In this document: piece by piece, positions 59,495-64,000 of the stretch | Layout: every line of letters begins with the position of its first letter | Numbering within the stretch: position 1 is the first letter of the stretch | Origin: Cellvibrionaceae bacterium | Lineage (GTDB): Bacteria; Pseudomonadota; Gammaproteobacteria; Pseudomonadales; Cellvibrionaceae | DNA: 64,000 nt | Direction of reading: 5' to 3' | Assembly: GCA_021151525.1 (NCBI GenBank) | Contig: JAGKXD010000006.1 | Location: 22,004-86,003 of the forward strand | Position numbers and translations under genes: made by a program | Notes under the pieces: generated by a model | What the model saw: the letters and a program-made list of their open reading frames with translations, nothing else | Databases searched by the model: none | Told to the model about the DNA's origin: nothing

Positions 59495-61966
59495 ATGAAC
59501 ACCGACGCTATCAACCTCTTTGACCACCCTCGCTACTGGGCAGAATGCTACGGCCCTGCGCCTTTCTTGCCGATGAGCCGCGCTGAAATGGATAAGTTGG
59601 GGTGGGATAGCTGCGACATCATCATCGTATGCGGCGACGCCTACGTGGATCACCCTAGTTTTGGTATGGCGGTCATTGGGCGCTTTTTGGAATCTCAAGG
59701 CTTCCGCGTCGGTATCATTGCGCAACCCGATTGGAAAAGTGCCGAGCCGTTTAAAGCACTGGGCAAACCCAATTTATTTTTCGGTGTAAGCGCGGGCAAC
59801 ATGGACTCCATGATCAACCGCTACACCGCCGATTTACGTATGCGCTCAGATGATGCCTACACCCCGGGCGGCATGGGTGGCAAACGCCCCGATCGCTGTG
59901 TGACTGTTTATAGTCAGCGCTGTAAAGAAGCTTACAAAGATGTGCCAGTAGTGCTCGGTGGAATTGAAGCGAGCTTGCGCCGTATTGCCCAATACGATTA
60001 TTGGAGTAATGAAGTGCGCCGTTCGGTATTGATCGATGCCACCGCCGATATCTTGTTATACGGCAACGCTGAACGCGCCATCGCTGATATTGCTCACGCA
60101 CTCGCACAAGGCAAAAAAATTCACGAGCTCACCAGCTTGCGCGGCACCGCCGTTATTCGCAAAGAGCCACCGGCGGGTTGGACTGAAATTGATTCATCGC
60201 GCATTGATTGGCCAGGTCATATCGATAAACTGCCCAATCCTTACGAGTATCAACACGATTCAAAATCCGTTGTAGATGCGGCACAAACTGATGTCAACAA
60301 TTCACAAATTGGTTTGCGTCAACTCGAACCCGAAAAAATGGCAGCGCAAATTGCGGCGCTAAATCCTTCAGAACAATTACAGACAATCGGCTGCCCGGCA
60401 CAAGGCGAAGCGTCTGAACAAGCACTTGATCCAAATGCCGCGCAAGCAATTCGCATTATTCCCATGCCGTTGCAAAATCGCAGCGATTTAGCCGATGACG
60501 ATAATGTTTACGTGCGCTTGCCTGCCTTTGAAAAAGTGCGCAACGATCCTATTTTGTACGCTCACGCATCGCGTGTTTTGCATCAAGAAGCAAACCCTTA
60601 CAACGCGCGCCCGTTAATTCAAAAACACGGCAATCGCGAAATTTGGGTAAACCCACCGCCAATTCCCTTGGAGACAGATGAGCTCGACGGTGTATTTGAT
60701 TTGCCTTACGCACGCGTGCCACACCCAAGCTATGGCAAAGAAAAAATTCCTGCGTATGACATGATTAAAACCTCCGTGAATATTATGCGCGGATGTTTTG
60801 GTGGCTGTACTTTCTGTTCGATTACCGAGCACGAAGGACGCATTATTCAAAGCCGCTCGCAAGAATCGATTTTGAAAGAAATTGAAGATATTCGCGAAAA
60901 AGTACCGGGCTTTACCGGCCACATTTCCGATCTCGGCGGCCCTACGGCGAATATGTATCGCCTAACTTGTAAAGATATGCCGACGCTTTCTAAATGCCGT
61001 CGTCTTTCTTGTGTGTATCCAACCATTTGTAAAAATTTAACCACGGATCACAAACACACTACAGCGCTTTATCGCGCAGCGCGAAAAATTAAAGGTGTGA
61101 ATCGCATTTCAATTGCATCGGGCTTGCGCTACGACTTGGCGGTGCAAGATCCAGAATACGTAAAAGAATTAGTGACGCATCACGTTGGCGGTTATTTGAA
61201 AATTGCGCCCGAGCACACCGAAGAAGGGCCGCTCGCGCAAATGATGAAACCGAAAATGAGCAGCTACTACGAATTCAAAAAAATGTTTGAAAAGTTCTCG
61301 CGCGAAGCGGGTAAAAAACAATATTTGATTCCGTACTTTATTGCTGCACACCCTGGCACCAAAGACGAAGACATGGTGAACATGGCGCTCTGGTTAAAGA
61401 AAAATAATTTTGAAGTGGATCAGGTGCAAACCTTTTATCCATCGCCCATGTCACTTGCAACAGCCATGTATGTGAGCGAACGAAATCCACTGAAAAAATT
61501 AACCTACAAGAGCGGGAAAATTGCCATTCCACGCGGTTTGGAGCAACGCCGTCTGCACAAAGCTTTATTACGCTACCACGACCCTGCGGGCTGGCCAGTA
61601 ATTCGCGAAGCTTTGCAAAAAATGCGCAAAGGCCATTTGATTGGTTCAGCGGCATCGGCGTTGATTCCGGCCACTGACCCCGTCATTAATGCACGCAACC
61701 CAACTCCCAACACACGCAGCAATTTGAGCAGTAAAACGGGGGCTCACAAACCCGCTGCACAAAAAAACTTGGCTAGCGCTCAAAAAACAGGCGCAAAAAA
61801 GCCAGCGGCAAAAGCCTTTGGTGATAAATTTGAAAGCGCGAAAAAATTTAATGCTGAACTAAAAGGTAAAACAACCGCGAGCAGAAATACCAATACGGGA
61901 AAACCCAACCCGGCTGGCAAGAGCAACACCCCTAAAGCAGGAAAATTCACTGCACCGAAAAAGTAG
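59495..61966 (+). CDS. YgiQ family radical SAM protein with basic tail
   Basis: An 823-residue protein of the YgiQ/UPF0313 radical SAM family. The [4Fe-4S] ligands are Cys434, Cys438 and Cys441 in GCFGGCTFCSITEHEGR. An N-terminal Rossmann-like region precedes it, with DSCDIIIVCGDAYVDHPSFG near the start. The C-terminal tail (about 705-823) is Lys/Ala/Thr/Asn rich, low in complexity and strongly basic. The reaction of this family is not known to me. It is a single gene with a hairpin after it. Confidence 0.92.
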   Translation: MNTDAINLFDHPRYWAECYGPAPFLPMSRAEMDKLGWDSCDIIIVCGDAYVDHPSFGMAVIGRFLESQGFRVGIIAQPDWKSAEPFKALGKPNLFFGVSAGNMDSMINRYTADLRMRSDDAYTPGGMGGKRPDRCVTVYSQRCKEAYKDVPVVLGGIEASLRRIAQYDYWSNEVRRSVLIDATADILLYGNAERAIADIAHALAQGKKIHELTSLRGTAVIRKEPPAGWTEIDSSRIDWPGHIDKLPNPYEYQHDSKSVVDAAQTDVNNSQIGLRQLEPEKMAAQIAALNPSEQLQTIGCPAQGEASEQALDPNAAQAIRIIPMPLQNRSDLADDDNVYVRLPAFEKVRNDPILYAHASRVLHQEANPYNARPLIQKHGNREIWVNPPPIPLETDELDGVFDLPYARVPHPSYGKEKIPAYDMIKTSVNIMRGCFGGCTFCSITEHEGRIIQSRSQESILKEIEDIREKVPGFTGHISDLGGPTANMYRLTCKDMPTLSKCRRLSCVYPTICKNLTTDHKHTTALYRAARKIKGVNRISIASGLRYDLAVQDPEYVKELVTHHVGGYLKIAPEHTEEGPLAQMMKPKMSSYYEFKKMFEKFSREAGKKQYLIPYFIAAHPGTKDEDMVNMALWLKKNNFEVDQVQTFYPSPMSLATAMYVSERNPLKKLTYKSGKIAIPRGLEQRRLHKALLRYHDPAGWPVIREALQKMRKGHLIGSAASALIPATDPVINARNPTPNTRSNLSSKTGAHKPAAQKNLASAQKTGAKKPAAKAFGDKFESAKKFNAELKGKTTASRNTNTGKPNPAGKSNTPKAGKFTAPKK

Positions 61967-61988
61967 GTTTTAATGCACGTCCATTCAC

Positions 61989-62018
61989 AGCTGCCGCGAA
62001 ACCTTTTGCGGCAGCTGT
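61989..62018 (+). terminator. Hairpin after the YgiQ gene
   Basis: A perfect 9-base stem AGCTGCCGC / GCGGCAGCT with a 10-base loop lies 22 bases after the stop. The T-run after it is poor (GTTCTG), so termination may be weak. Confidence 0.6.
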
Positions 62019-62472
62019 TCTGCCTACGCATTCAAGTTTCTTATTTTGTGTTTCCGTTCGTAGCCTGTTACTGCACTCGGGTAACGCCACAAGCAGAATA
62101 TTTAGTTCTTAAAATTTGCAATCCAGAATCTCTACTTCTAAAAATCGACCTCAACCCAAAGTGTGACGTAGTTCAAACCCAGCATTGGCGCGGCTTTGCC
62201 CGAATTGCCTTAGCGGTAACCAAAACCGCCAATCTATAACACCCGAGATATCAATAATTTTGCCGCTTGCGCGAATACTTATGCGCCACTATCATTAAGT
62301 TAACGTTAACAATCATTAAAGAGATAAGGCTAATAAATGATTGTTGCAGTACGTGCACTGAACCCGTTTTTGTTCGTTTACTGGGTATAAGAAGTCATAT
62401 CCATGGTGCAAATGTCGTCAGGAAGAATCACGAATAAAAGCTTTAATAACTTTCTTTCCAGGGCTATCGAGA
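62019..62472. promoter_or_regulatory. Upstream region of the GH26-like gene
   Basis: About 450 bases with no gene I can support. A perfect 12-base palindrome GTTAACGTTAAC at 62299-62310 is a candidate operator, 160 bases before the glycanase start. No promoter boxes could be assigned. Confidence 0.4.
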
Positions 62473-63927
62473 ATGAAAAATAACTCTCTGAAACAAACCA
62501 GCATTTCACGTATTAAACAATTAGGCCGCCATTTAATAACGGCTACAGGCCTGTTTGCCCTCGCAGGCGCGGTAGAAGCCGCGACCTTTGTACCCTCTTC
62601 CGGTCGCCTGTTGGTGATTGGGCAAGATACCCAAAGCATTGGTAGCTATGCCGATAACCTTGGCGCTGCAGGCGGTAATAGTGTTTATATCGCTATCAAT
62701 GATTTGAGCGGTTTAACCACCACTGTAGATAACGGTGCAGGCCAAAATAACGCGGCAACCCTCGTCAACCTCTACCCCAACAGCGCACTGCTGGTTGCGG
62801 TTTATGCGGTGAACCAATTGGGCAATATCAACAACGGTTCGCTGGATTCCAAAATCGATACCATGATCAATACCCTGAAAGGCTTCAACCGCCCTGTGTA
62901 TTTGCGCTTTGGTTACGAGTTTGATGGCTCTTGGAACTCCTACGATCCAGCACAATTTAAAACTGCCTGGACACGTATTTGGAATCGCGTTGGCACCTTG
63001 AATGCACGCAATAACATCAGCATGGTGTGGCATTCATCAACCTACTGTGGCGGGACTTATTTGGGTCGTCCATTTAGTGATTGGTACCCAGGTGATAGCT
63101 ATGTGGATATGGTTGGGGTTTCTTACTTCACGCCAGCGGATTGTAATTACAGTGCCGTAGATGCAGTTGCTAACTTCGCCCATGCACACAGCAAGCAGGT
63201 GATGATTGCAGAATCTACCCCGCAAGGTTATGCGATTGGTGCAAGCACCTGGCGCAGCACTGACGGTTCCAATAACACTGCACCGCGCTATGCAGATACC
63301 AATGAAATTTGGACGTGGTACACCAATTACTTTAACTGGATTAATCGTCAGGATGTAAAAGTCGTGACCTACATTAACGCCAACTGGAATTCGCAAAGTA
63401 TGTGGGCCGCACCTTACTCACAAGGTTATTGGGGTGACTCTCGCGTGCAAGCAAACAGTGTGATTTTGAGCAACTGGTCATCGGCCACTAGCGCTTATTT
63501 GAAAGCATCCAGCACCCTGTTTAGTAAATTGGGCTTCGGTAGCGCTACATCCTCGGCTGCTTCCAGTGTTGCATCAAGCGCTGCGTCTTCAGCCAAATCA
63601 TCAGTAACATCAAGTGCTGCATCCAGCTCAAGATCGTCTGCCGCAGCGAGCAGTGCAGCAAGCGGAACTGTGTTTGGTTTAACCAGCACCGGCGTTGCTT
63701 ACCACAAAGTGGGCACACAAACCGCAGGCTGGGTTTACTTGTGCTTGAACGGTGATTGCCGCGCTGCCACTAAAAATGGCACGCGCTGGGAATACCAATT
63801 CTCGGTAACTGCAGGCACCGCTTATCAGCTGCAATACAAAGTGCAAGACAACGCCACTGGTCAATGTATTGCGAATGCTGCAAACATCACTCCCGGTGGC
63901 GGAGTTTCAACTTCAGCCTGTTTATAG
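62473..63927 (+). CDS. Secreted GH26-like glycanase with Ser-rich linker and C-terminal module
   Basis: A 484-residue exported enzyme. It has a signal peptide (about 1-36, ending AGAVEA), a catalytic domain (about 40-355) of glycoside hydrolase family 26 type with the acid/base Glu149 in RFGYEFDGSW and nucleophile Glu247 in MIAEST, and WYPGDSYVDMVGVSYF between them. A poly-Ser/Ala linker (about 357-397) follows, then a C-terminal domain of about 85 residues with three Cys, likely carbohydrate binding. GH26 enzymes cut beta-mannan or related beta-glycans; the exact substrate is inferred. The Ser linker is a Cellvibrio hallmark. Confidence 0.82.
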   Translation: MKNNSLKQTSISRIKQLGRHLITATGLFALAGAVEAATFVPSSGRLLVIGQDTQSIGSYADNLGAAGGNSVYIAINDLSGLTTTVDNGAGQNNAATLVNLYPNSALLVAVYAVNQLGNINNGSLDSKIDTMINTLKGFNRPVYLRFGYEFDGSWNSYDPAQFKTAWTRIWNRVGTLNARNNISMVWHSSTYCGGTYLGRPFSDWYPGDSYVDMVGVSYFTPADCNYSAVDAVANFAHAHSKQVMIAESTPQGYAIGASTWRSTDGSNNTAPRYADTNEIWTWYTNYFNWINRQDVKVVTYINANWNSQSMWAAPYSQGYWGDSRVQANSVILSNWSSATSAYLKASSTLFSKLGFGSATSSAASSVASSAASSAKSSVTSSAASSSRSSAAASSAASGTVFGLTSTGVAYHKVGTQTAGWVYLCLNGDCRAATKNGTRWEYQFSVTAGTAYQLQYKVQDNATGQCIANAANITPGGGVSTSACL

Positions 63928-63972
63928 TTTTTATAAAAAATTAATTTTCTAATAAAAAAGTTAGGCAATAAA

Positions 63973-64000
63973 AAATCCGGTTGATTACTCAACCGGATTT
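63973..64000 (+). terminator. Terminator after the GH26-like gene (at window edge)
   Basis: A perfect 11-base stem AAATCCGGTTG / CAACCGGATTT with a 6-base loop. The T-run would continue beyond the window. Confidence 0.75.

Noticed and set aside
61973..62239. 88-codon ORF after the YgiQ gene
   Set aside because: It begins inside the hairpin that follows the YgiQ gene, has no ribosome site, and its product shows no motif or clear topology.
63540..63660. Tandem DNA repeat in the GH26-like gene
   Set aside because: It is the coding sequence of a poly-Ser/Ala linker, a normal feature of Cellvibrio glycanases, not a separate repeat element.
1..64000. tRNA or rRNA genes, insertion sequences, prophage
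   Set aside because: No tRNA cloverleaf pattern, rRNA sequence, transposase, integrase or phage structural gene was recognised on either strand.

Overview
The window looks like a chromosomal segment of a Cellvibrio-like gammaproteobacterium (Cellvibrionaceae, Pseudomonas-related). Three things point that way. A long backbone follows the Pseudomonas gene order zapE - degS/algW - hisD-hisG-murA-ibaG-mlaC // kdsD-kdsC-lptC-lptA-lptB-rpoN-hpf-ptsN-rapZ-ptsO - darP - yhdP-rng-maf-mreD-mreC-mreB. A secreted GH26-like glycanase carries the poly-serine linker typical of Cellvibrio enzymes. Base composition is moderate and codon use looks even throughout. No rRNA, tRNA, CRISPR array, IS element or prophage was seen.

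Layout. 1-3935: the 3' part of a VAO/PCMH-type flavoprotein, then a PAP2 phosphatase and an EptA/MCR-type phosphoethanolamine transferase (envelope lipid modification). 3977-29511: the conserved core covering division (zapE, mreBCD, maf), envelope biogenesis (murA, kdsD/kdsC and lptCAB for LPS, mlaC and yhdP for phospholipid traffic, degS for the sigma-E response, yhcB), histidine synthesis (hisG, hisD), sigma-54 with the nitrogen PTS (rpoN, ptsN, ptsO, rapZ), ribosome factors (hpf, darP) and RNase G. Several genes normally present in this synteny block are missing: hisC, mlaFED and mlaB, tldD/pmbA, and gatCAB.

29718-39858: signalling and accessory genes. These are a PAS-GGDEF-EAL protein, slyX with a family VIII esterase/beta-lactamase-fold hydrolase, an H-NOX gas sensor overlapping a hybrid kinase-REC-Hpt protein, a SUI1 factor, and an AraC regulator divergent from a fosmidomycin-resistance-type MFS pump. 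39936-46225: a CzcCBA-type heavy-metal efflux operon with two small unannotated proteins. 46473-48377: a secreted caspase/gingipain-fold (clan CD) protein with a propeptide-like secreted partner and a short upstream ORF. 49078-50190: a MerR regulator divergent from a small Cys-rich MerT-like membrane protein, with ynfA. 50206-54182: an arsenate detoxification operon arsR-gapdh-arsJ extended by an ATP-grasp-like gene, with a perfect palindromic operator.

54244-64000: fdxA, a PEP-CTERM phytase/esterase-like protein, a FIST sensor with a PAS histidine kinase, a YgiQ radical SAM protein with a long basic tail, and the GH26-like glycanase.

The most interesting candidates are the ATP-grasp gene added to the arsJ operon, the secreted clan CD protein with its partner, the apparent AUC start codon of mreC, the orphan mlaC, the paired FIST/kinase and H-NOX/kinase modules, and several families of intergenic inverted repeats. 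All functional statements rest on reading the sequence and on family knowledge; no database search was run.
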